Program-made: the position numbers and the translations under genes | From: Archegozetes longisetosus | Taxonomy: Eukaryota > Arthropoda > Arachnida > Sarcoptiformes > Trhypochthoniidae | Direction of reading: 5' to 3' | Assembly: GCA_018873245.2 (NCBI GenBank) | Contig: JAEMBT020000008.1 | Location: forward strand, 13,001,172 to 13,065,171 | DNA length: 64,000 nucleotides | Shown here: one piece after another, positions 51,907 to 62,706 of the stretch | Numbering within the stretch: the first letter of the stretch is position 1 | Layout: each line of letters begins with the position of its first letter | Notes under the pieces: generated by a model | Told to the model about the DNA's origin: nothing | Seen by the model: the letters and a program-made list of their open reading frames with translations, nothing else | Database searches by the model: none

Positions 51907-53813
51907 TTATAGTTTGTATTTAGCATCCAAATCAAGACTTCCTCGAGGAGAAGGAATCATTTCGAGATAAGTTGGCTCTGATGTAGGAACACGCCAATAA
52001 TCGTCACTGGACTGCACGGGTTTCTCAACTTTGTGAGACATTTGCACATAATCTTGCCCGACAGTATAATAAGAATCTGCATAACGAACCTCTTGTTCTT
52101 CTCCAATAACATCGTATGTGTCGTATATATCTTTGCCTCTTGAATCCGGTGGAACGTTAATGTCATCATATACTTCGACTCCACCACTTACTGGCCTTGT
52201 TTGGCTTGAGATCTGTTTATTCATTTTAGTTTTAATGCGTTTTATTATGATGTATAGAAAAATTGCAGCCAATAGAACAACTAAAGTAAGTGTACCGCCA
52301 AGTATTCCAATGACTGTAGATGAGGAAAATTTTGTACTTTCATTCGGATCTGTAAAAGATTTAATTTTCAAAATAAGTTCAATTCTTATTATTAATGAAT
52401 CAATTAAATCTGCGAAGCAATTACGAATGCAAATAAAACAAGTAATTCATTTTTTATTGATAGCTTTTAATATAAAGTATTTATGTAATCAGTTCTTATT
52501 TCATACCATAACAATACGGCTCAGTGTTAGTCCACGAGCCATTCTGCAAGCAAGTTCTAGTCTCTTTTCCGATTAAATCAGCATTGGCATTTGCACATCC
52601 ATAGTGTACTTGAGATCCCTCATATGCATAATATAAAGTCTCATTGAAGAAATAAAGTCCATCGAAGGAATTTATGATAGTCCGGTTTAAATTCGGGCCA
52701 ATTAAGAGTTTATCGAGTGGACACGGATTGCGTGGAATGCATTCAGGATAAGATCCATTCCATTTCATATCTTCCACACATTTTAGGCCATGGATTGAGG
52801 TTTCGGGAATGATATCATTCATTTTAGAGATGTAGAGCCAATTCTTTCTATTTTTACAATCAAGGGTATAGTCTCTGAATTGCTGGTTGAATCTCGAGAG
52901 ATGGCTTACGGATACTTCAGGTTCGCCACAAAGTGGTTCTTTTATAGTTCCGTAAGATTTGCCAAAGAATACAGCAATCAGATCGTGATGCAAATTACGA
53001 TCTACTGAAGATTGTGTTTCCATAATCATGTAATCACCAGGATTTTCCGCATCTCTTTTATAAGCATCGAATGAAATGCTGTCACACGTAAAGTAACTGT
53101 CAGCTTTTCTCCCATTTTGTCTCCAAATATCGTCGCTTTGATAATTTAATACGCATTTTCTCTCAGGACTCACAAAAACGCTGATATTAAATGTGAAGTT
53201 TTGTCTTTGTTCTGCTGTTAAATTAGTGTAATTAATAAAATTGAAATTGATTCGCACATAAAGTTTATGGAACGGAGCCGTGAACTTAAAAGTCCATCTG
53301 TATTTTTTACTATCGAAGATTCTGAGTCTTGCCTTTTTGAATCGATTGGAAGTAAAAGCATTTGGATATTTCCAGTCGGTATCGGTTATAGTCATGTTCA
53401 AGTGTTCAAACATTAATATTGGGTTATCCGGTGATGATATGTCTTCTACTCTTACGTCTTTCATTAGTGTTCCATTAACAAAATCACCTAAAAATATGTT
53501 AATTCTTTCTGAGTTAAGTCTATTATTAGTTGGATAAGAATTATAATTCAATTTAAAATAAATACAAACCACATCGCGGAGGTTCACCCGTCCATCGGCC
53601 TTTCTCACATCTGCGGGTTTGAAGAGAAGACCAATAATCAGTGCACTGATAAGTCACTTCTTCTCCCTCTAAATACTGAAGCTTATTATCGGGTTCGAGC
53701 TTTGCTTTATATGGTTTTCCAGGGTATCCACATTTACCATGCAATTGGCTGATGGTAAAACATATTAAATTAGTTAAAATCAAAGCTGAAAACCAAATTT
53801 CTCTTGCTTTCAT
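51907..53813 (-). CDS. Array gene F: sushi-domain transmembrane receptor-like protein
   Basis: Exons 53570-53813, 52507-53487 and 51907-52349 give 555 aa from the ATG at 53813 (MKAREIWFSALILTNLICF, a good signal peptide); an upstream in-frame ATG at 53852 would bury it. Sushi 1, unique domain (MKDVRVEDIS, FTAPFHKL, NFTFNISVFVSPER), two sushi-like modules ending WTNTEPYCYG, TM helix (VIGILGGTLTLVVLLAAIFL) and tail with YDDI, YDTYDVI, YADSYY, YVQM, YWRV and YLEM. The ectodomain is most like A (for example DSYFTCDSISFDAYKR, CVLN), but the tail is most like B and D (VEKPVQSSDDYWR as in D), so F is a mosaic. First gene of the array in transcription order. Intact. Confidence 0.88.
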
Positions 53814-54645
53814 TGTAGTTATTTGATAAATGAAGTTCTGAAATGGGGTCATTTTTCAATTAATAATTAAAAGGATGTAAACTAAGGGAAATTGGTGTAT
53901 ATTTATGACCTCTATTAATTGTAAAATTGTTTCGCCACTTCGCTTACGTTTAATTGGTTGCTAAATTGCTAAAAATATTATCAATTATTCTATTTATTAT
54001 AATACTACTCTAGCTTTTTACTATAAATTTATACGCAAATATTTAAAGATTTTTTCTACTCAATTGCAAAACTTGATCCAACTTTATAAAGTTTTTATTG
54101 TTCTCAGTTTTATGTAATCTATTCAAATCCTTTTTCCATTGGATTTATTGAGAGATTACGTTTAAATTAACATAACTTATCTCTAAACTAATGACAATGA
54201 TAACTAAAGTTTTGATAAAATATTTGAACGTTTTTAAACAGTTTAATCAAATCTTAAGAATAAACGATTCAATGCAAATACGATAAAAGTATACAAAAGC
54301 TCAGATTAGTCTAGCAAGTTTTCGGGCTTATTCAGCTAGCTCAAACATTTAATAACCTTTTGTTCATCGTTATAAACAATCTTAAATTTATTATAGACTT
54401 ATTTCCTTATACGTCACCATTGGTTCAATCCTATATATATCGTAAAGTTTAAGAAAATATCTAAATTAGGATTAACTTTACCTTAGAAACTTTGTTCGCG
54501 TAGCTTGACCTTCAATTAAATCATATCTAGCTTTTACATGAACAGAATCTCTTACTTTTGAAAGTTTATTACAAGTTTTTTTTAAAAAAGATGAGATATT
54601 TTTCAGAAAAGTTTTTTTGAAAGAAAATTGAAACAATAATAGAAA
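53814..54645. other. Divergent intergenic region, array F to next gene
   Basis: F (minus strand) and the 54.6-kb gene (plus strand) are divergently transcribed from this region. Apart from the F promoter block near 53865-53935, no element recognised. Confidence 0.4.
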
Positions 54646-55222
54646 ATGCGGTCATTAAGATTAATTGCAACAGTGATTGTTTTGATGGTTTATTTCCTAA
54701 GTTTAGTTACCGCTTATATGTCACTCAGTGAGTCTATTTTCCTAAAATGCTTTTTCACGCAAAAAAATATGACGTTTTTGAATTTTACAAATAGTTCGTT
54801 ACATCTTCGATAAATTTCAAAACAATAATCGAATAAGAGTTGTTAATCCAAATATTGCTGAAACTGTAGGTGATATGATCATGGGAAAAGTCAACTCTAA
54901 ACTCTGCGAAGATGCGTTATGCCTTAATTGTGTGCCAGGATTCTGCCGAATGAGACCCGTGCCTCATCCTCTGCCCAATCTATCGAACATGACATCTCCT
55001 GGTTTTCCGAATATAACAACGGATGGTGTTCAGAACTTTAATATCCCTAACGCAACTGATTCTGGTATTCAAAACTTTACTGCAGTTGCAAATCAGGTAA
55101 TGAGAACACCATTGACTGGAAATGCAACTCCATCGCCATTACCAACAATAGGTGGTAATACAACACCCCCACCTTCTGCAACTCATGCACCAGTCAAACA
55201 ATGCACATGTTCTTGGATTTAA
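54646..55222 (+). CDS. Secreted N-glycosylated Thr/Pro-rich protein, unknown (169 aa)
   Basis: Two exons, 54646-54727 and 54795-55222, with a 67-bp GT-AG intron in matching phase. Exon 1 is a signal peptide or anchor (MRSLRLIATVIVLMVYFLSL). After about 30 residues (IFDKFQNNNRIRVVNPNI) comes a Cys cluster (LCEDALCLNCVPGFCRM), then a stalk rich in Asn, Thr and Pro with about six NxS/T sites (NLS, NMT, NIT, NAT, NFT, NTT), ending VKQCTCSWI. It looks like a mucin-like extracellular protein. No family recognised. It lies head-to-head with array gene F and just upstream of the POMGNT1-like gene. Confidence 0.72.
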
Positions 55223-55645
55223 GCATTACCATCAACTAATCCAACATAAGTTTGAGAGATTCAATGTCAAAAGTTTTAAACTATATAGTAATTTTCTCTT
55301 TCAAACTTTTAGTCGAGAATCTCTTTTGATTAATTTTTTTGATTAAACTTAAACTATTTATTTGTATACATAATTATAATTTAAAACATAATATTTATTG
55401 TCTTAGTAATCAAAGTGTAAAATCGATTTGGGATATGAATGAACAAAACTTAATAAATGTTTAAGTAATAAAACTTGCGTAAAACTATAGCAAAGCAAAA
55501 TTTAGGGTGCATATATAGCGCATACAGTACTGCTTGCGCCCTGCAGTCAATCTAACTGCTGACAAAATATCGATCGATCAACTTGTGAAGTATTTATACT
55601 ATAAACAACAGATCTCTGGTTATTGCTAAGCTAAAGCTGTTAAAA

Positions 55646-58600
55646 ATGTCAGTTATGTCAGTCTTCCACTTAACACATAAAAATAGTGTCCAGTTTTTAA
55701 ATTGTGCCAAAATAATACTAGCTGCTATTATCATTTGGATTTTGACTCTTTTGCTCAAACAAGTCGATTATATCAATAAATTCAATGGTAATTATCACTT
55801 CTTTCCTACTTGTTCAACTCCTATCCCATTGCATTCTCCATATCAATAACATCTTGAGTTCTCTTGTTTATAGAGTTTTATCATAACGCAGATCTGTCCT
55901 CCTACATCCCGAGTGATGACGAATTGTTTCTGGATGTCAGTCAAACCGTTGACCTTCCGTTTCAGCAAGATTTGAGTTTTTCGATTAGTGATGGCATCAA
56001 AAGTGGAGATAGAGTGCCAAATTGTGGTCTTCAACACTCTTGTAGTACTAAAGAGTTTGCCGTTCATCTGTTCACTGGAGAAGATAATCGATTGTATCCT
56101 AAGTTATGCATTGATGGCAAATAGTATGCATTTAATGATCATATGATTGTTAAGGTTCAGGTGACTTAAATTTGTTTATTTAATCTTCGATAGTATTCTT
56201 GATAAGGGACTTAATAATTGTGGTCGTGGTATGAATGTTGTGGTTATCGATAACATGACTCGATCCGTATTAAGAGTATCTAATTTTGATACCTACCAAA
56301 AAGGTTTACTTAATCAGATATCATAGTGATTACATTAAACTTAAACTTTTCTATCTTGTCAAATGTTAATATTTTAAATTTTATTTTTAATTTGTTTCAT
56401 ACTTAGATTCACAACCTTTAGAAGAACTGCTTTTGACTCTAAGACCAGGAGATATTATAGTTATAATCACATTTGATGAACCAACATCGAAGTCAGTTTG
56501 ACTTATTTCCTGATCTAATTAATATTTTTCTAATCAAAATACTAATAATAATGAGTAACATGATTACAGGCTTTCACAAATCGCTAAACTATTGCTGCAC
56601 GAAATGGGCAGTAATTGGGCTCAAAATCTCCAATATCGGAGCAGTTGGTATATAATTACGCAAAAAGGAATCAACGGATATACTCCTTACGAAAATGTAA
56701 TTACAACTGTTAGAAAGATTAAGATAAAAAATGTCTAAAATTGAATTAATTGCTTCAATAGTTACATTTACCACAAGCTAGTGGTTGGGCTAATTCTCAT
56801 GATATTAGAACTTGCGTTCCTCTTCAAAGTAAGTTAGAAATAGAAATAACCAAATCACTCAACTAATACGTGATTAATGGTCAGTTAAGGGCATTGTAGT
56901 ACAACCTGATCCCATCTTAATTGGTAACCCAAAAAGAGCTCAATTTTGCTCAAAATACTGGAGTCAATATCCGTTATTCTGCGAAGGTATGGATCAAAGC
57001 AATAACTTATTTAATGTTAATCTTATAATCTAAGGCTGAAAATATTTTACCAAAAATATCAAATAATTATTTTTGATCAGATAGTCTCAAATAATATGAA
57101 ATAATTTTGCAAATTGTGTTGAATAGTTCTTACTTTTCGCTAAGAAGTGGCGAGAAACCACCTTTATTGCTAAAGTAAGGTTTAGTTTATTTAAAAGTAA
57201 GAGAAAATAGAGAAATCACTTTTAAGATTCATTATTAGAAGGCAAAAAGTATTACGTCAGTGGGACTCGAAGCCGGACTCATTTCGCAATTCGCTCAGGT
57301 TTTTAAGAGTGAGTTTTATAAACCTAAGAGCAAAAAAATTGGCGCAACCAGTTCTAAGGAGTATCTATCGATATTTCTGTTATTATTGAACGTAACAACG
57401 AATTTACCATAGTTTCAACTATAAATGATGAACTTTATTTCGATATATAATATGTGTATATCATAGGTATTTTAACGGATTTTTCACTGCAATCAAAATA
57501 TCTAAACAACATAATAGTGACTTGAAAGTGAAAATCTTATATAAAAATGGTATTAAAGATCCGAAGAAGATTCATAATATGAAAAAGTGTCATAAACAAC
57601 TGTTTAGAGAAACGTATGCAAAAGAGGATAGAAATATGTATTGCCTCTAATAGTGCAAAAAATAACTATTAATTTTTCATAATATATAATTTATAGTTAA
57701 TATATATAAAATATCATTATATATCGATCAATAATAAAGTTATATAATACATGAAATGCCATTTTTTGCTCTTACCTTTAGAAACGATGATTTAGTTTAT
57801 AGAAAAGGTTATAGTTTTAAGAAAAGATGCACGTTAAAAACTCTATTTTTGATCAAAAATTCTTCAACTAATTCTTATTAGCGCTAAGGATTGTGTTTCT
57901 GAGAACGATCTTAATTATTAGTCTTATGATCAATAATAAGATCGACTTTATGACTGAGAAAATGATCAGTCATATGGTAGATCTTAAAGTGCTCCACAAA
58001 AATTATGCTTAAAGTTATAAGTACGTCATAACTTTGAGACTTATCGTCAATTTTAAAATTTTATTCGAAATTGCTGTTAAATCGAAAAAGGAGTCCGAAT
58101 TTTAGTAAAGATCAACTTAAAATACTTGTTGACGAGTACGCAAAGAGTAGAGAAACATTTGAATAAAATAGCTATAATTTTAAGATGAATATTTGTAAGA
58201 ATTGAATATTTAAAACTCAACTCTAATACTTGTAAATGAATAAGTTTTATTGGTTACTATATAAAACTAACAATTACTTACTACAACACTAGCAATAAAT
58301 GCATCTTAATCAAATATTATGTAAGCATCGATTTTATTATCACTTATGACTGGTATGAAGTAGTAATAACTTGATATATTAATTATCATTATTAAGACCA
58401 AACGATTATCAAACGCATTAGTTTTAAGATCAATCATAAACAAATATATACTGGTTATGACTTCAGCTTATCATAAAACCAGTTATTTCTTGAAAACGCG
58501 CCCCGGATTCTTATGTAATTATTAGGGTGACCAAGTGTCCCGCATTTAAGAGTTGTGTCCCGCATACCGTATGCACCTTTTGCGGGACGGAAAATATCAT

Positions 58601-60446
58601 GCATTTTAAGATTTATATAAACAAATTTCCACTGTATGTTTTATTTAATGCAAATAATGCAATTTTGTTTCCAACACGTTTCTTATCTTAAAATATGTGG
58701 AAGTCTTTATATAAAAGTGTTTTAATCCGTTTATCTGATACCTTGTTTTCATTCATATGACTCTTATAAAGTGCAGTTCTCAATCAAATCTTTAGTTTAT
58801 ATTTCAAATAATTGTTATTTCAAACTGTGATTTGTAACTTCAATCAGATTAAAACAAATACATTTAACAGTTTTTGACTTGGTCACCTTAGTGATTATGT
58901 TCCTCAATCAGACTGAGATATACTGATCAAATATAATTCAAATTTGTCCTACAAATACAAAAGCTTAAATGTATAAGAATTTGACTCAAATTTGGTTTGG
59001 TCATTAGAAGATTCAATAATTATCAATTTTTATTAGATAACTTCTGTTAAATTTTCTCAAATAACCGAATGATAGTGAAATAATTTGAACAAACAATCAA
59101 AATATTGGACTCTTTATCGCGAAATATTATTTCGGCCTCTGCTTACAATATTGTATTTATGATTACAGGCACTTTAGCCAACGATCCTCTAACTCCCGCA
59201 CGTATTTTAAAATTCCTACCAATAAGTAATGAGATCATGAACACCCCAATCATTGTACTAACGGGTCAGAGCTATTCGGAGAACATTTATTTACCGCTCA
59301 CTCTCGAAACAATAGTCCGTCAGCCAGGAATCACACCTAGAAACGTGATTGTCTTCTATGATGCGGTTCATTGTCCATCGGTAGCGTCTTTAGCAGAAGT
59401 ATTCGACTTCATGTCAACAGAAATAAGCGATTGGGAAAGAAATTTAGAGGACGTTTTGAGAACTACTGAACTACTGTTTCCAGATTCAAGAGCATTCATT
59501 TTGATAGATATGAATGTGATATTAGCACCAGATTTTATCCCATACATGGGACAACTATTACCGTTCCTATTGATGGACAAGTCAGATATCATATCAATAT
59601 CTGCCTGGAATGATAACGGATATGAAGATATCTCGAATGATACTGGACTTGTATATCGCGCCAACTCTACTAACTATAGACCTCGATTTGCAGCTATGTT
59701 CAGGAGAGGCTTCTCTTTCGATATAACCTCTAATTTCCTCTGGTCATTTACTGACACTCCTATATATGATCATATCGTTATGCCTGATGTCTCTAGAGTT
59801 CTCTTTATCAACCATCCATCTCCTACAACACAACCTAATGAAGTTCAAAATTTTCTCTTAGACTTTATGCAACGAAAGCGAGCAATAAATTTGTGAGACT
59901 TATTATTTTCTCATAATTAAGTATTGTTTTTAAAATAGATTTTTATATCTTATTAATTAGAGAGGATGAAGTCCTACTCAAAGCCTTCGAATTAGGCGAT
60001 TCTTCTAACTTTTACGAACAAACTATTAAGGAAATGATCAACAATAGCATTGTTGCTCAAGATGTTGACCATTTGGAAAGACTCATAGCTATTCGAAACG
60101 ATAATTCAAAGTAATATAAACAGGTGTTAAAGTAGTTCAATCTAATCCAAAGGCAATGATTTGACTTTTCAGGCGATTTTTCTCGATTAACTGTAACAGT
60201 GAAATTGAATGTCGACAACTATGCGACGATTTAGGGCTAGCCAATTGTCTGCCGCAGTTAACTATACAGAACATTGGGGGAGTTATTAGGTAAATATTAG
60301 TTTGTTCTCATCTATATAAATATTTTACATATTGCCACTGTACAAACATCTAATTTTGAAAATTTCCTAACACTTTATAACTCTACTATAGGTTCTCTAA
60401 ACGAATCGGCGACACTATTTTTCTGGTTAATAAGACTTACAAATAG
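55646..60446 (+). CDS. POMGNT1-like protein (GT13), probable pseudoenzyme
   Basis: Eleven phase-matched exons give 642 aa (human POMGNT1 is 660): 55646-55787, 55874-56123, 56194-56303, 56407-56491, 56570-56696, 56762-56828, 56885-56986, 59169-59892, 59961-60110, 60173-60289 and 60392-60446. It is type II: cytoplasmic N-tail, TM (ILAAIIIWILTLLL), a stem domain (GRGMNVVVIDNMTRSVLRVS, FDTY, LRPGDIIVIITFDEP) and a GT13 domain (NTPIIVLTGQSYSENIYLPL, IISISAWNDNGYED, PDVSRVLFI). Known POMGNT1 adds GlcNAc beta-1,2 to O-mannose in the Golgi, for example on dystroglycan. Here the metal-site EED reads DMN (ILIDMNVILAPDF), and the region of the catalytic WDWDMW reads WSFTDT. So it is open and well spliced but probably not active as a standard transferase. 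The 2.2-kb intron 7 holds a MITE. Confidence 0.85.
57244..57365 (-). repeat. tRNA-like / SINE relic (weak)
   Basis: On the minus strand a B-box-like ggcttcgagtcccactgac lies at about 57244-57275, with an upstream gaactggttgcgcc segment about 90 nt away. The cloverleaf does not close well, so it is at best a decayed tRNA-derived SINE. Lies in intron 7 of the POMGNT1-like gene. Confidence 0.22.
58523..58890. mobile_element. MITE with TAGGGTGACCAAG termini
   Basis: 368 bp with TIR tagggtgaccaagt at left and the complement of taaggtgaccaagt at right. Flanks GTAATTAT (58515-58522) and GTGATTAT (58891-58898) form an 8-bp duplication with one mismatch. tgtcccgcat repeats lie near the left end. Second member of the family at 36608. 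Non-coding; inside intron 7 of the POMGNT1-like gene. Confidence 0.75.
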
Positions 60447-61755
60447 CTCACCAACCAGTCAATAGCTTTCTGATTAATCTTATTTTCTTCTCACTACTCA
60501 TTAATATAAGTGTTAAATAAGATTAATAAGTAATATAAATAAGATTACATGTTCATTATCACATATATAATACTTGTTATTACGATAGTTTCAAATCTTT
60601 GAATAAAGTCTATAAATTCTAATAAACTTAAAATGATTTGATTTTTCACTTATTTTCAATGAGATTTGTCACAATTCGTACATGTACACAGAATTTTGAT
60701 CATAAAAATTTATAAATAAAATTTAATAAAATTTTCAGTCTACTTCAATATACGAAAACAAATAGATTTTTTACAATTTTATAATTATTCAAGTTTGACA
60801 TAGCTTTGCTTTACTTTGAGCTCAACAACAAAAGTATTTTTGATCTAAAGATGAAATTTTTTAGAATAACAATTCAAACAAATTTATCTCATGTGAAGAA
60901 ATAAGGCAATTTTTATCAGTTGCAATAGTCGAAAAACTTGAGAATAGTAGAATAGTCGCCCCGCAAAAGTGGCAAAAGTAAGTCAAGGTTAGAATATGAA
61001 CTATGCAGATAATGGGATATTTCATCTCTACCATCATTTCGACTTTATATTTATTCTCTCCTCAAATTGATCTCAATTTGTGCAATCGTTTCATAATTAC
61101 ATTGTCCATAATTGTGAATAGATTGCAATATTAATACAACTGCACTTACCTAACGAGATTTTGCAAACTATTCAGAGAAACATATGCTTCGAAGTACACG
61201 ACAATTGAATAAATAGATAACTGAAAATTTGAGATATGGAAATACAGTCTACATAAGGCAACAGTAAAAGTACTCGAACAAAGTTTTCAAGATAAGTATG
61301 TGTTTGATGTTGTTTTTCACACAGTTTTAGAAAATTTTAGAAAAGACTTAATTATGAGATACGGAAAAGTTAGTTAGATTTCGAAACTATCTAATAAAAT
61401 GACAAATATTTCAAGTGATAAGAAATCCAATTTGAAGATGAATATAAAACTTGAGTTTTATTTGTTCTCTTTCAATGTCAGTAAACTTTACTGATAAGAG
61501 TTAGCTCTCAATAACATTTTCTTCACTATTGAACAATTTTCTTCCATTAATTTGTAATAATCATTAATAAGTTGCACTCAATAAGAGTGTCATATAATCT
61601 CCTTTTCTCTCCATTTTCCCATTTAATTAATTTGCTATTTATTCCCAAATCTCTTTATATTCAGTTTGAAAAAATTGATGTCAGTCTACAATCATTAGAT
61701 TTGGTTTTATTGAAGTGACTTATTTTCAAAGTTTATATAATATATTAGACTCGAA
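60447..61755. other. Intergenic, nothing recognised
   Basis: Between the POMGNT1-like gene and the OATP gene. AT-rich, no supported ORF or repeat. Confidence 0.4.
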
Positions 61756-62706
61756 ATGGAGAGAAATTCTAGTAATAGTGCGAACACTTCTAAAGAAGTT
61801 ATGAAGAGTGATGATTCGGATGATGAGACCAAATGCGGTTTTGGTAGTTGGAAACCTGAATGGTTGCAGAGATTTGCGACACCAGTTTGGTATATGATTA
61901 TATCGAATATTCTTGGTATACTTCAGGGCGCATTTGGCATGTATTTCATCGGAGTTATGAGTACTATCGAAAAGAGATTTGGGTTCTCCAGCAAAGTTAC
62001 TGGACTTATTATTATAGCTGACAATTTTAGTCCTATAATATTTTCCAGCCTCACTGGATATTATGCCAGTCATGTCAATAGGTTTGAATTCTTATTCTCC
62101 AATATCACTTCCCTTCTATCTTGTCAACTAATTCAGATATCCTTGTTTTACTCCTTTTTATGCACAATTATTTTTTTTAAGTACTTTGAAAATCAAGTTT
62201 AAGTCATTTTTCTGAACAATACCAAAATTAGAGCCTCAATTACATCCTATAGAAATACTTGAATGTTATTGATTAGACTTTTGTTCTTTGATTTAGGCCA
62301 AGACTTATAGCGTTCGGAATGTTTATTGTGGTGATAGCGTGTTTTCTAAATTCCGTTCCGTTCTTCATTTACGGTGCTTCATATCATCTTCTATCTGATT
62401 CATCATCTAATAAAACAGTGAACTATGAGTTTTGTGAATCTCACTCCGATAGAGACAAGAGTTGTGCCGAACTGACTTCTAAATCAAATACTGTTCTGGC
62501 TTTGATTATATTTTTTGTAAGCAATTTTCTAAATGGTGTCGGACATAACGCCTTCTATACGGCTGGCTTCACATATCTGGATGATAATGTGCAGAAAGGA
62601 CAATCTGCCATATTTTTAGGGCTAACTTACGCTATTAGACTTTTAGGACCACAATTAGGATACTTTTTGGCCGGCTTCTCATTGAAGTACTACGAGGATC
62701 CGTTCT
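61756..62706 (+). CDS. Organic anion transporting polypeptide (OATP/SLCO), 5' part
   Basis: Exons 61756-62081 and 62297-62706 (donor GTAAGT at 62707), phase-consistent. The N-tail is Ser/Asp-rich; then TM1 (VWYMIISNILGILQGAFGMY), FIGVMSTIEKRFGFSSKVTGLI, and SGLTGYYASH-like TM2/3 with the RPRLIAFG link across the intron. A glycosylated loop follows, then TM4-5 with GVGHNAFYTAGFTYLDDNV and AIRLLGPQLGYFLAGFSLKYYEDPF, closely matching the OATP pattern (GIGxxPxYxLGxxYxDDN, RxLGPxxGF). The family takes up amphipathic organic anions such as hormones and conjugates. Reading past the donor gives a short unsupported tail to a stop at 62783, so splicing is preferred. The remaining helices and Kazal-like loop were not found by 64000 and should lie beyond. 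Confidence 0.88.

Noticed and set aside
57244-57365. A functional tRNA gene on the minus strand
   Set aside because: Only a B-box-like stretch is good; the acceptor and anticodon stems do not pair. Kept only as a weak SINE relic.
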